Of a DNA stretch of 64,000 nucleotides, positions 17,297 to 26,173 are shown piece after piece. How positions within the stretch are numbered: position 1 is the first letter of the stretch; each line of letters starts with the position of its first letter. The position numbers and the translations under genes are program-made. The DNA comes from Stenotrophomonas sp. VV52 (lineage in GTDB: Bacteria; Pseudomonadota; Gammaproteobacteria; Xanthomonadales; Xanthomonadaceae): NCBI RefSeq assembly GCF_002893095.1, contig NZ_PKQQ01000003.1, positions 248,001 to 312,000 on the forward strand, written 5' to 3'. Below the pieces are notes generated by a model. The model saw only the letters and a program-made list of their open reading frames with translations. It was not told the DNA's origin and searched no databases.

Positions 17297-17596
17297 GTGA
17301 CACGTCGCTATTCCATTCCACACACCCATCTATTTAGGGGAGCAAAGCTCACTGACCTCGACGGCGCACCTATGCCGATCGTGAGCCAAGAGTGGGTGCT
17401 TATCGAATTCAGCGACGGGGTCGGCGCAAAAGGCACGATTGAGCCCTCCCAAGATGGTGCGTACCTGCTGACCGTCTCGAGCTACCGAACCCAGCGGAAG
17501 ACCAGGATCGAGGGCAAGACCTGGTCTGTCGCCGATACCTCAGCCAAGGATGTGCTCCGGGTCGCGGCAAGGGTAGAGCTTGAACCTACGAGGTGA
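17297..17596 (+). CDS. Hypothetical cargo protein
   Basis: A 99-aa protein with a GTG start and a beta-rich pattern (QEWVLIEFSDGVGAKGTIEP, then GAYLLTVSSY). No family is recognised. It is isolated between BLUF3 and the last tail gene on the opposite strand to both, typical of a moron gene. Confidence 0.55.
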   Translation: MTRRYSIPHTHLFRGAKLTDLDGAPMPIVSQEWVLIEFSDGVGAKGTIEPSQDGAYLLTVSSYRTQRKTRIEGKTWSVADTSAKDVLRVAARVELEPTR

Positions 17597-17752
17597 CTCT
17601 CCGATCCCGGTGCGCTCCTACAGGGTCACAATCTCATTCACATCGCCCACGGCCCATAAATCGCTGGAAAGTTGGAGGGCCGGCGGCCTCCAACGAATTC
17701 ATATCCCGCAGTCGCTAGTAATTTTCTTCGAGAACGTTAGGTTCCTGAACAA

Positions 17753-18097
17753 CTAGGTTTCCGAGTCAGAGAGAGATACTGGCGGCGTTGCAGCGGCATA
17801 CACCGCGTCGGTGGCCGCCTTGATCATCGCCATCAGCTTCCATCCGGCCTCGACACTCTCCTCCCCCGTGACCGGGTGGGTGATCGTGTAGCTTGCAGCC
17901 AACAGTGTGCTGATCTGCGCAGGCAGCACGCCTAGGAACGTCCGTTCCAACACGGTCCCATCGGCCTGCGTCGTGAGCCTCTCGTAGTGAAAGGTCACGG
18001 GACCGTCGTTGGTATACGGGTTCCAGTCGATGACGATGCGCGGCGCGATCGCTTCGACGCGGGTTCCAAAAGCAGTGTTCTCGCTCAAAAGGGCCAT
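17753..18097 (-). CDS. Distal late-operon protein, probably tail-associated
   Basis: A 114-aa protein starting MALLSENTAFGTRVEAIAPR. Beta-rich first half; helical VEAGWKLMAMIKAATDAVYA near the end. It is the last gene of the late operon, downstream of the tail-tip genes, where accessory tail or fibre proteins lie. The ATG at 18097 is chosen because the open frame above it overlaps the preceding gene. No family recognised. Confidence 0.65.
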   Translation of the reverse strand: MALLSENTAFGTRVEAIAPRIVIDWNPYTNDGPVTFHYERLTTQADGTVLERTFLGVLPAQISTLLAASYTITHPVTGEESVEAGWKLMAMIKAATDAVYAAATPPVSLSDSET

Positions 18098-18111
18098 CCT
18101 GTTATCTCCGG

Positions 18112-18810
18112 TCAGTATCCGGTTACGTCTACGGTCATGATGTGCATCTGGTCGTTGGTTGCCCGGGGAGCCGGATTGCCGAAGAAGGCATATGAGCCCT
18201 CTCCCGTCGTTCCCTGAGCGACGGTGTACCCGTTGCCGTTGGAAGTAACCAACCCGGCGAAACATGCCCATTGCCAGTCTGCCGTCGGTGTCGATTGATT
18301 TCCGGTCCAGCGGAAGCCAGGAACGGTAATGATCTGCGCGTAGACCCCCGGGCCAAGATTCACGTCTGCAGTCGGCGTCGCCCCGATCAAGGTGCGCGCA
18401 TCCACCACCTTCATGTACCTGTTCTGCGAATCGAACACGATTCGACCGGCGTCGTCGAACACCTGAAGGCCAGAGCCAGGGCCTGAGCGCGCTGGCGGGC
18501 GATCGAATACGAACACCTCAATGGTGTCACCCACCGCAGCGCCACCAAAATTGCTACTGATCCAACCAAACTGCCACCCGCCGCTGACTGGCCGAGCACG
18601 ACTGACAGTGAAGGGCTTGCTGGAGCGCACTGCCACAATGGGACGATCACCGGGCACGGTTAGAAAGGCCTGCCTGCCAAACCCTCCGGTGACCGGCCCC
18701 GCCGCAGCTTGGAACGTCAGAGTGTGCTTAGAGATGAACGCGTAGTTGAAGAACTTCTCGTCAATGATGACGTTCTGGTTGTTGTTCACGAACTCAAAAC
18801 CGGCAGGCAT
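18112..18810 (-). CDS. Tail-tip accessory protein (DUF6453-like)
   Basis: A 232-aa beta-rich protein starting MPAGFEFVNNNQNVIIDEKF. Such short-N-terminus proteins follow the J-type tip protein in lambdoid phages. Gly/Pro/aromatic-rich repeats suggest a receptor-facing structure. Its start overlaps the stop of the previous gene (TGATG), so translation is coupled. Its first residues resemble those of the 87-aa neighbour (MPxG...N). Confidence 0.65.
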   Translation of the reverse strand: MPAGFEFVNNNQNVIIDEKFFNYAFISKHTLTFQAAAGPVTGGFGRQAFLTVPGDRPIVAVRSSKPFTVSRARPVSGGWQFGWISSNFGGAAVGDTIEVFVFDRPPARSGPGSGLQVFDDAGRIVFDSQNRYMKVVDARTLIGATPTADVNLGPGVYAQIITVPGFRWTGNQSTPTADWQWACFAGLVTSNGNGYTVAQGTTGEGSYAFFGNPAPRATNDQMHIMTVDVTGY

Positions 18811-19073
18811 CAGTACGTCCCGTAGAAGAAGTTCGCTGTAGCAAGCCAAGTGATGGTGATTCCGCTGATGGTGGGAACCCGGATATCTTCGGGATACATC
18901 AGCCCGTTCTGATCTAAAACTGGAAGAACGAATGGAATTCCCTGCGCAAGCGCGGGCTCCTGCCTCGAGCCGCCTGTACTCTGATTCACCGACCCAAGCA
19001 GCCGCGTCATACGACTTGTCAGGTCGACGGTGAGGTTGCCGTTCGCGTCCCAGCACTGCAGTCCGGTTGGCAT
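18810..19073 (-). CDS. Small tail-tip accessory protein
   Basis: An 87-aa protein beginning MPTGLQCWDANGNLTVDLTS, similar in opening to the following 232-aa protein, suggesting duplication of a tail accessory module. The ATG at 19073 overlaps the stop of the J-like gene, which supports this start over one four codons upstream. Confidence 0.65.
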   Translation of the reverse strand: MPTGLQCWDANGNLTVDLTSRMTRLLGSVNQSTGGSRQEPALAQGIPFVLPVLDQNGLMYPEDIRVPTISGITITWLATANFFYGTY

Positions 19074-20896
19074 CAGGCGCTCCAAGTTCCAAGGCGAAGG
19101 CGGCGCACGTTGTTCTCGTCGTAGCCCAGGAAGTGCCCGTCGCTGTATTCCATACGCCGGCCGCTACCAGGTGACACGAAGCGAACCTTGTCGAAGAGGA
19201 AGTCAATAGTGCTGGTGGCGCCATTGTTCACAGACCGGATCCCGGCGACGCGACCGTTTGCGTCCAGAGACATGGTCCAGCTGGCGAAGTAGGAAGCAAG
19301 GCCGTTCTCGTTTACTGTGGTGCGCGCTTCGATGGACTGCGTCACCTGGGAGTACTTTTCGTCCAAGCCGGCGCTGCTGGCTTGCCACGGTGAAGGTTGC
19401 GACTGCCCTTCCTTCGCCTGCTCAAGCTGAGGCCTCAACGCCCACAGCGCGGCATCGGACCCAGCGCCTGTTAGTTTGCTTGTCCAGATGGACACGCGAA
19501 CCCTGACCGCATCAGCTGGTGCTATCCCGGTTGCAAATACACGGGTGTAGCCACTCAAATTGCCATTGGGGTTGTAGTTCGTGGCGGATGCCGAATCGGA
19601 CGCGTTACCGACGCCGGACCCCGCCGCGTTGATGAACACGAGCGACACGTTGGCCCGAAGTCCGTACGGAAGCAGGTAAGCCGAGGCGATATACGGCTTG
19701 CCGCCCTCGCAGGGAACGTCCTGGTATGTCTGCAGATAGGTGCCGACCCCATTGTCAGGCGTTGCATACATCGCCATGGCTTTCATGCCTGGCGGGACCC
19801 GCGCATCCTGAAGGAACGAGTCGGAGCGCTGCCAAAACCCTGAGGCAGCCGCAGTAGCCCAAGGCGCCAGAGCGTTGTTTCCCAAGAACTCGGTAGTTCG
19901 AAGCAGGTTGCCACCCCCGCCCATCTGAGCACGGACGCTGTTCAGTCCGATGGAATTGGCTTCGATGCTCTGGCCTTGTTGCTGCACCGTGGAAGAGAGC
20001 GCGTTGAGCGCTGCGGCACTGGCCTTCCCACCTATCGCCGTGTTGGCGCTCTGAATGGCTTGGGCGTTGGCTGCGACGCCTTGTTCCGTCTGCCCAACGC
20101 GACCCGCCAGGGCATTGACCGCAGATGCATCGGCTTTGCCCGGAAGAGCCGCAGCGACCGCCCCTGCCTGCTCCGCCACTACCTCAAGCGCATCCTCCGT
20201 CTGCTCAAGGCGGGTTTGCTGCGTGGCGATCAGCAGCGCCTGGGCCCCGACGGCCTCGGCCAAGCTGTCGTAGTCACCGATCTTCCGCCAGTACGTAGCA
20301 TTCGAAGGAACGTTGCCGAGCGTCTCGACAAGGGCGTAGTAAAGACCCCCCTGCCACTTCACCACCGTACCGGGCGCGTAGCCGACGGCAGGATCGTAGT
20401 CGGCGGCCGAGAGCACAGCTTCTAGGCTGGCGATCTGGGCGGCCTGCCCAGCGAAGCCAGCTGCCATTTCCGCCGCCTGCTGCGTCTGCTCCGCGAACAG
20501 GTCCAAGATGTCCTGCACGGTTTGCGGCGGCTTGGCCACCACAACGGCCCCCTCACCCGGCTTCCCACGCACGCTGGCGGTGATCTTGAACCACCATTCC
20601 TGGCCGCTGCCGTCACTGTAGAGGTAGCGCGTCTCCACTACCCGAGCGATCTCCGTCCAGGGCCCATCCTGGGTGGGCCCGCGTTCGATGATGTAGAGCA
20701 CGCCCTCCTGGTCGACGGCGTCCCATTCGATCAGGACGCCATCCGCCACCGGGTTCGGGACTACACCCTCAACCGGAGGCGTGTCCGGGGACACATAGAC
20801 GATGGGGAACCAGGACGACTGCCGCGGCGTTGCCGGCGTAATTACCGGCAACGCGCCCGCCCCGATCTCGATCAGGGTGATTTTCCTTGCCTGCAT
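19073..20896 (-). CDS. Tail tip / central fibre protein (lambda J C-terminal-like)
   Basis: A 607-aa protein. Residues about 45-115 look like a fibronectin-type domain (GVLIEWDAVDQEGVLYIIER). A helical Ala/Gln-rich coiled-coil stalk follows (about 130-330), then a carbohydrate-binding-like beta domain. The C-terminus resembles DUF1983 of lambda J (SIEARTTVNENGLASYFASW and onward). It probably determines host receptor binding. Much shorter than lambda J (1132 aa); the hub functions seem to be carried by the 655-aa and 253-aa proteins. Confidence 0.75.
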   Translation of the reverse strand: MQARKITLIEIGAGALPVITPATPRQSSWFPIVYVSPDTPPVEGVVPNPVADGVLIEWDAVDQEGVLYIIERGPTQDGPWTEIARVVETRYLYSDGSGQEWWFKITASVRGKPGEGAVVVAKPPQTVQDILDLFAEQTQQAAEMAAGFAGQAAQIASLEAVLSAADYDPAVGYAPGTVVKWQGGLYYALVETLGNVPSNATYWRKIGDYDSLAEAVGAQALLIATQQTRLEQTEDALEVVAEQAGAVAAALPGKADASAVNALAGRVGQTEQGVAANAQAIQSANTAIGGKASAAALNALSSTVQQQGQSIEANSIGLNSVRAQMGGGGNLLRTTEFLGNNALAPWATAAASGFWQRSDSFLQDARVPPGMKAMAMYATPDNGVGTYLQTYQDVPCEGGKPYIASAYLLPYGLRANVSLVFINAAGSGVGNASDSASATNYNPNGNLSGYTRVFATGIAPADAVRVRVSIWTSKLTGAGSDAALWALRPQLEQAKEGQSQPSPWQASSAGLDEKYSQVTQSIEARTTVNENGLASYFASWTMSLDANGRVAGIRSVNNGATSTIDFLFDKVRFVSPGSGRRMEYSDGHFLGYDENNVRRLRLGTWSA

Positions 20897-20959
20897 GGGT
20901 CTTACCTTTCGTTAAGCGCTGCGGTCAGCGCGGTGTTGATCGGCTCGACCGCTCTTCAA

Positions 20960-21274
20960 CTACACCCTTTTACTGGTGTCCCAGTTCGGGAGGGCCGCGT
21001 TGAGCCAATCGAAGGTCGCGCCATTAGTGATCCAACTAGTGTCTTGAATCCCTTCTGCGGTGATGACCAGTACCTCCCCCAACCTGCCAACCGGAAGGGC
21101 CGTCTTCAAAACCTCAAAAAGATCGCGAGAGCTGCCCTCATGCTTGGCAAAGACGACGTTGTCGGCGTATTGATGAACGTCTTGCACCCTGGCCTTCAGC
21201 TCATGCATGAAATCCGAAAGATGCTCGCCATTATCGAAACGCTGAAACAGCACGATAGACACGGTCATGGGCAT
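20960..21274 (-). CDS. Small protein between tape measure and tail tip
   Basis: A 104-aa alpha/beta protein (MTVSIVLFQRFDNGEHLSDF onward). An ATG two codons downstream is an alternative start. No family recognised. Position in the late operon suggests a minor tail or assembly role, but the sequence could also be a moron. Confidence 0.6.
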   Translation of the reverse strand: MPMTVSIVLFQRFDNGEHLSDFMHELKARVQDVHQYADNVVFAKHEGSSRDLFEVLKTALPVGRLGEVLVITAEGIQDTSWITNGATFDWLNAALPNWDTSKRV

Positions 21275-21356
21275 TGATCATTAGCGACAGAGAAATGAAT
21301 AATGCTCGCGGTATCGTTCAGGAGCAAGGCCCTCGCGCAACGCCACGCCCCTACTA

Positions 21357-24300
21357 TCAGCGGTTAAGAGTTGCCCGAAGAGCGGTGCTACTGCCAACTG
21401 CCGCAGTCTTTCCGGTGGATGCCTCAATCTTGTCGAGGCGTTCCACTACCTGGGCAAGCAAAGCATTGCCTTGCTGAACCGCTGCCGTGGTTTCTCCTTG
21501 GGCCTTATTGTCCACCACCAGATCGAAAACTGCCCGGCTGAAGTTGTCGGGCAGTGCCTCGATCGCGTCAGCCAGCTGCCCCATGCTGGTGCCGTCCTCG
21601 AGGTCGAGGTTGCCGACCTTCATACCGTCGATCAGGCCGGTGACCTGGCCATACAGGGCGTTGTAGTCCTTCCCGCTGGCGTACAGGTCCCGACCGAAGC
21701 CGAGAGCGGCCTGCGCGGCCGCCTGCGCGGCGCTGGAGTCGCCCCCGGACACTGCACGCTCCAGCTCGCGCATCGTCGTCTGGAGCTTCTCCTGGTCGGT
21801 CAGTGGCGACAGGTCGCTGACCGACAAGCCATACGTCATCGCCTTCTTGTCGGCGTCGATCTGGGCCTGCAGCTTGCCCATGTTGGTGGCCCGAAGCGCC
21901 TCGATCTTGGCCAGGTCCTCCGCGCGGGCACCGGACAGCCCCAGCGCCTTGGCATAGTCATTGGCCGCCTTCACCTGCTGGCGATACGTGCGCTCGACGG
22001 TCAGAGCCTGGGACTGGTAGCTGGTCAGATTTCCGGTCAGCAGCTGCGTGGACACGTCCGCCATCAGGGTGGCGTAGTTGCCCAGCAGGCCGGTCACCTT
22101 CTCGATCTGGGTGGCCAGGTCCGTGCCGGCGACGCCCGCCAGGTCCTGGAAGTAGTCCACCGCCTTGTTGACCTTGTCGATCTCCAGCCCGTTCAGCGCG
22201 CGTCCCAGCTCGTCGGCATTCCCTACGGCCAGCGCGATCGATGCGCTCACCGCGCTGAAGACGTCCGACGCTTCGAAGTACTCGTCCAGCTGACCACCGA
22301 ACCCTGCGGCCTTCACGGCCTCGGTGAAGAGGCGGTCGGTCATGTCCCCCAAGTACGCCGCCAGCTGCTCCTTGGCCTCGGCAGAATCGGCCGACAGCGT
22401 CAGCTTGCCCAAGGTGACCTTGACCCCGGCCAGCTGCTGGGACAGATCCACGCCGAGCTGCCTTGCCAAGTCGGTGCTGGCACCGCGCACCTGGCGCGCT
22501 GCCATATCGAAGGTGCGGTCGATGTTGGGGTCCAGCCCGGTGTACTGCGTCCACTTCTTGTCGCTGCGGAACAGGCCGCCCTTGGCCTTGATGTCCGCGT
22601 AGCTCTGCCCGTCGAAGCCGCCGAAACCGTAGCTGCCGGTCAGACCCTGGCCGGTGATCTTGGGCGCGCTACGGCCGAACAGCTTGGCGTGGATGCTAGA
22701 GCCAGACAGGATAGAAGCTGTCTTGTCGTTGAAGCCGAGCCCGCGGAAGGACTTGTCGGCCAGTCCGACAGCGCCGGCGGTGGCTATCTTGCCGGCCCAA
22801 CTCTCGCCGTTGGCGATGTCCCAGCCCTGGTCGAACAGCTCCGCGTTCTTCATCATGCCGGCCACAATCCAGCCGATGATCGGCACCGCAGCGGCCATCG
22901 ACGAGCTTGCCGCACCGGCCCCGGCTGCGGCGGACGAACCACCCGCTGCTGCGGCACCGCCGCCCGTGAGGGCCGCCACGTTGTTTCCGAAGCCCATGAG
23001 CGTGCCGGCGCTCGCGCCGCTGCTGGCCGCACCAGCCCCCGCACCGAACAACCCCTGCCCCTTCGACAACAGGCCGGCGATGTTCCCTAGGTTCTGGCCG
23101 CCACCGGCAGTGCCGTTGCCACCGAACAGGCCCATCAGGCTGTCCATGCTGAAGCCGCCGCCCTGACTGCCCCAGTTGCTGATCCCGTCCATGACCTTCG
23201 TTTGGATCGGGATCACCAGCTTCTGCTGCAACAGCTCGCGCGCGATATCGCGGAGCCCCTGCTTGGCGACGTCCTTCATGTCGTCCCACAGGTTGTCGAA
23301 GTCACGAAGTCCGCTTGCCGCGAAGTCCGCGAACGCATCTGCAGCACCGTCGACGCCCTGCATTACAACGCTGGCCCACGCCTCCATGTTGGCCGCGGCC
23401 TCCTCGACCTGGATCGAGAGCGCAGCGGACGCATCGGCGGCGGCGAGCATCGATCGCTCGTAGTCTTCGTAGCTGGCTACTCCCTTTGCCAGTGCCAGCG
23501 CCTCTTTACTGCCGGCAGCCTCTACTGCCTTCTGGAGCTCTTGGCGCATGTCGCGCTCATTGATCAGTTGTCGCCGGTACAGCTCGCGCGCCTGGCCGAT
23601 CTTGCCCAGCATCGCCAGCTCGCCATCCATCGTAGCGATCAACGCCTCGGGCCCGGCCATTGCAGCTTCTACTTCAGCGGCCACCTTGGCGTACTCCATG
23701 GCGCTTTGCGCCATCAGTACGTTGGCGTCGGCCTGGGCGAGGTTGCCCTCTGCCAGCAAGCCGTTGTACTCGGCCATGTTGCCCAGGTGCTTGGCCATAG
23801 CCGCAGCCACCGGCCCATTCATGGCACCCGCCGCCTCTTCGGCCTGCTGGTGGTAGCGGGCAATGGTCTCGGCCTGACGCTTGGCCTCCTGAGCCATCCG
23901 CTTCGCATCAGCAGCAGCCTTGTCGCGGGCGCCCTTGCCGATGTTGCCAGTCGGCTCGTATCCCAATCGCTTGGGAGGGTTCTTCAGCGCAGAATCCGGT
24001 AGCTCCTGGCCAGCATCGATCAGAATCGGCTGCGGCTTGTATCGCCGGGTCAGCTCGCGCTGAATCCGCAACTGTTCGTCATGCAGGTCGCTGGCAGCCT
24101 TGTCGCGTTGAATCGAAGGAGCCTCGACCGCCAGCAACAGCTTCCTGCGCTGGTTGAGCACGCCCAACTGCTCGTTGAGCGCGTCTTCCGATGCCCCGCT
24201 CAGTGCCGACGGTGCAGCGCCTTCAAGGCCCTGAAGCTCGGCGAAGCGCTCGATGAAGTTGACAATCTGGACGGCACCATTCGCCATCTCGCCCGTCAGC

Positions 24301-25118
24301 TCCGCAGCCCAGCGCGTGATGCTGGCGAAAGCATTGCGCGTCTGCTCCGAGCCCAACATTTCGGTGAGACCTTGCAGTTCCGGCAACAGCTCTTCCGCGA
24401 CGCTGTTCTTGAGTCCTTGCATGGCAAGGTCTGCCTCAACCGACATTTCCCGAAGGCGCTGCGTTGCCTTCGTGGTCTTCCCGTCGATGATTGCACCGGC
24501 CGCGTCGGCCGCCTCACCCCACTGCTTCATCCCTGCGCTGTTGTTTCGCAGAAGCGGGATTAAAGCCGAAGCGTCGCTGGCGATAGCCTCCATGTAAAAA
24601 GTCATTTCCGACTGTGACAGGTTGGCTTTTTCGAGACTACTGAAGTAGAGGCCAAGGGCATCCGGGCCCGAAAGCTTCCGCATCTGTTCGGCAGTGACGC
24701 CCGTCCTCTTGGCGATGTTTTCGAAGAAGTCCGCCATGGCACCCCCACCCGTCTGGATGTAGTCGCCGACCTTGTCCTGCACGTCCTTATAAATATCGGC
24801 CAGCTTCTCGTAGCTGACGCCGACGGTGCTGGCACCAGCGGCCATACGCTGAAACACCTGCGAACTGGTGCCCGACAGCGTTGCCATGCGGTCGTACTGC
24901 ACGGACAGATCAGCGATTTGGCGGCTCCACTGCACAACTGCCGTACTGCTGGCCGCGAGACCTGCGGAAATCGCTGTGCCGATGACGGTGCCCGCCTTGC
25001 GAGCAGTGGCCGTCATCGACTGCATCTTCTGCTCGAACTGCCGCGCAGCCTTGCCTGCGTCCTTCTCGAATGCGCCAGTCTTCATCAGAAGGTCGACGGT
25101 GAGCGTATAGAGGGACAT
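21357..25118 (-). CDS. Phage tail tape measure protein
   Basis: A 1253-aa protein that sets tail length and occupies the tail lumen. An N-terminal TP901-type region (SLYTLTVDLLMKTGAFEKDA) is followed by long Ala/Gln-rich helices. Hydrophobic Gly/Ala-rich membrane segments lie near residues 770-830 (AAVPIIGWIVAGMM). A helical C-terminus follows. At about 0.15 nm per residue the tail would be near 190 nm. The ATG at 25118 follows GGAG; the open frame above it is the terminator region. Transcription reads through a terminator just upstream. Confidence 0.92.
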   Translation of the reverse strand: MSLYTLTVDLLMKTGAFEKDAGKAARQFEQKMQSMTATARKAGTVIGTAISAGLAASSTAVVQWSRQIADLSVQYDRMATLSGTSSQVFQRMAAGASTVGVSYEKLADIYKDVQDKVGDYIQTGGGAMADFFENIAKRTGVTAEQMRKLSGPDALGLYFSSLEKANLSQSEMTFYMEAIASDASALIPLLRNNSAGMKQWGEAADAAGAIIDGKTTKATQRLREMSVEADLAMQGLKNSVAEELLPELQGLTEMLGSEQTRNAFASITRWAAELTGEMANGAVQIVNFIERFAELQGLEGAAPSALSGASEDALNEQLGVLNQRRKLLLAVEAPSIQRDKAASDLHDEQLRIQRELTRRYKPQPILIDAGQELPDSALKNPPKRLGYEPTGNIGKGARDKAAADAKRMAQEAKRQAETIARYHQQAEEAAGAMNGPVAAAMAKHLGNMAEYNGLLAEGNLAQADANVLMAQSAMEYAKVAAEVEAAMAGPEALIATMDGELAMLGKIGQARELYRRQLINERDMRQELQKAVEAAGSKEALALAKGVASYEDYERSMLAAADASAALSIQVEEAAANMEAWASVVMQGVDGAADAFADFAASGLRDFDNLWDDMKDVAKQGLRDIARELLQQKLVIPIQTKVMDGISNWGSQGGGFSMDSLMGLFGGNGTAGGGQNLGNIAGLLSKGQGLFGAGAGAASSGASAGTLMGFGNNVAALTGGGAAAAGGSSAAAGAGAASSSMAAAVPIIGWIVAGMMKNAELFDQGWDIANGESWAGKIATAGAVGLADKSFRGLGFNDKTASILSGSSIHAKLFGRSAPKITGQGLTGSYGFGGFDGQSYADIKAKGGLFRSDKKWTQYTGLDPNIDRTFDMAARQVRGASTDLARQLGVDLSQQLAGVKVTLGKLTLSADSAEAKEQLAAYLGDMTDRLFTEAVKAAGFGGQLDEYFEASDVFSAVSASIALAVGNADELGRALNGLEIDKVNKAVDYFQDLAGVAGTDLATQIEKVTGLLGNYATLMADVSTQLLTGNLTSYQSQALTVERTYRQQVKAANDYAKALGLSGARAEDLAKIEALRATNMGKLQAQIDADKKAMTYGLSVSDLSPLTDQEKLQTTMRELERAVSGGDSSAAQAAAQAALGFGRDLYASGKDYNALYGQVTGLIDGMKVGNLDLEDGTSMGQLADAIEALPDNFSRAVFDLVVDNKAQGETTAAVQQGNALLAQVVERLDKIEASTGKTAAVGSSTALRATLNR

Positions 25119-25133
25119 CAAGGGCTCCGGAAA

Positions 25134-25160
25134 CGAAAAAGCCCCGCTCGAGGCGGGGCT
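25134..25160 (-). terminator. Intrinsic terminator upstream of tape measure
   Basis: 8-bp stem AGCCCCGC / GCGGGGCT with a 5-nt loop, followed on the minus strand by TTTTTCG. It lies inside the late operon, between the 57-aa gene and the tape-measure start. Confidence 0.8.
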
Positions 25161-25182
25161 GGATGAGGTCAGTTGCGCGGAT

Positions 25183-25356
25183 CTACTCCCGTGTTCCAAG
25201 CAGCTGTGAGTGCTGTCTTTCAGCTTGGACGACGCGGGCCAGTGCGATTAGGAAGATGCCGAACGCAATCACTCCGACACCCATTGTTGCCTGGGTAAGC
25301 ATGAGCGCCCCGGCAATGGCTACAAGGATTGCCAGGACTACCAACACGATGTGCAT
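25183..25356 (-). CDS. 57-aa two-helix membrane protein
   Basis: Begins MHIVLVVLAILVAIAGALML and continues with a second hydrophobic segment (MGVGVIAFGIFLIALARVV), then a charged tail ending GTRE. Two predicted membrane spans. It lies between hub and tape-measure genes. It could aid DNA injection, act as a superinfection exclusion factor or serve as an auxiliary holin. No family recognised. Confidence 0.65.
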   Translation of the reverse strand: MHIVLVVLAILVAIAGALMLTQATMGVGVIAFGIFLIALARVVQAERQHSQLLGTRE

Positions 25357-25407
25357 GAACCGGTCCGATGGTTATGGAGATCCCATCATGCCACCACCTT
25401 CAGGAAA

Positions 25408-26169
25408 TCAAGCAGGAATCTCTTCGAACTCGATATAGCCCGTAAAGTACTGACGGCTCACGTTTTCGGCAGTGGGAAGCTGGGTGGCGTAGCCATACAG
25501 TGCAGCGCGAGCGGCTAACACCGGGTCAAACGTCTTGCTCACCATGGCGCGGTACTGCGGCACGACGCACGCCCGCTGGCGCCCCGCCGCGGCCTGGGCA
25601 ACTATCTCCCAGTCCGCGCCCGCTAGGCCACCCTTGCGCACCACTTCCGTTGCCCTGGCGCTTAGCGTGGCCGTCAGGCGGCGATACGTGGCACCGGGCA
25701 CCGTGTTGACCTGGCCACCCTTCGTGCGGGTGTGAACGCTGGTGTCGATCGGCGCCACCGCCCACCCGTCGGTGATCCCAACGTCCACTGTACGGAAGAT
25801 AGCGATCTCCCCCACCTCGACGTTGGCAACCACCGTATCGATCTGCACCGCAACGCTCGAAACGGGGCCTCCCGCCGGCGGGAACAGCCACGCACAGACG
25901 CTTCCGTTCGGCAGCCGGATGGTGGTGGCAGTGGCGCCGGCGGCGCTGACCTGAACCCCGGGCGGGACGTTGAGGCCCAAGACGGCCACGATGCCCGGCA
26001 CGATGGCTTCGGCCAGCACGATGTTGATGGACAGCGCGCCCGAGCGGCTGATGCGGCTGCGGCGCCCCGGCTTGCCGTCGAAAAGCGCCGTGCCGGCGTC
26101 AGCCGTCAGCCAGGTGCCGCCCACCAACGAAACCGACTGGACCGCCGGCATTCCATACCCGATCAACAC
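25408..26169 (-). CDS. Phage tail protein (distal tail/baseplate-type)
   Basis: A 253-aa protein, beta-rich, starting MLIGYGMPAVQSVSLVGGTW. A carbohydrate-binding-like beta domain is in the middle, and the C-terminal GYATQLPTAENVSRQYFTGYIEFEEIPA is unusual. It starts 4 bases after the 655-aa hub stop and so is translated with it. Exact role unknown; position suggests a hub-associated tail protein. Confidence 0.7.
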   Translation of the reverse strand: MLIGYGMPAVQSVSLVGGTWLTADAGTALFDGKPGRRSRISRSGALSINIVLAEAIVPGIVAVLGLNVPPGVQVSAAGATATTIRLPNGSVCAWLFPPAGGPVSSVAVQIDTVVANVEVGEIAIFRTVDVGITDGWAVAPIDTSVHTRTKGGQVNTVPGATYRRLTATLSARATEVVRKGGLAGADWEIVAQAAAGRQRACVVPQYRAMVSKTFDPVLAARAALYGYATQLPTAENVSRQYFTGYIEFEEIPA

Positions 26170-26173
26170 CGGA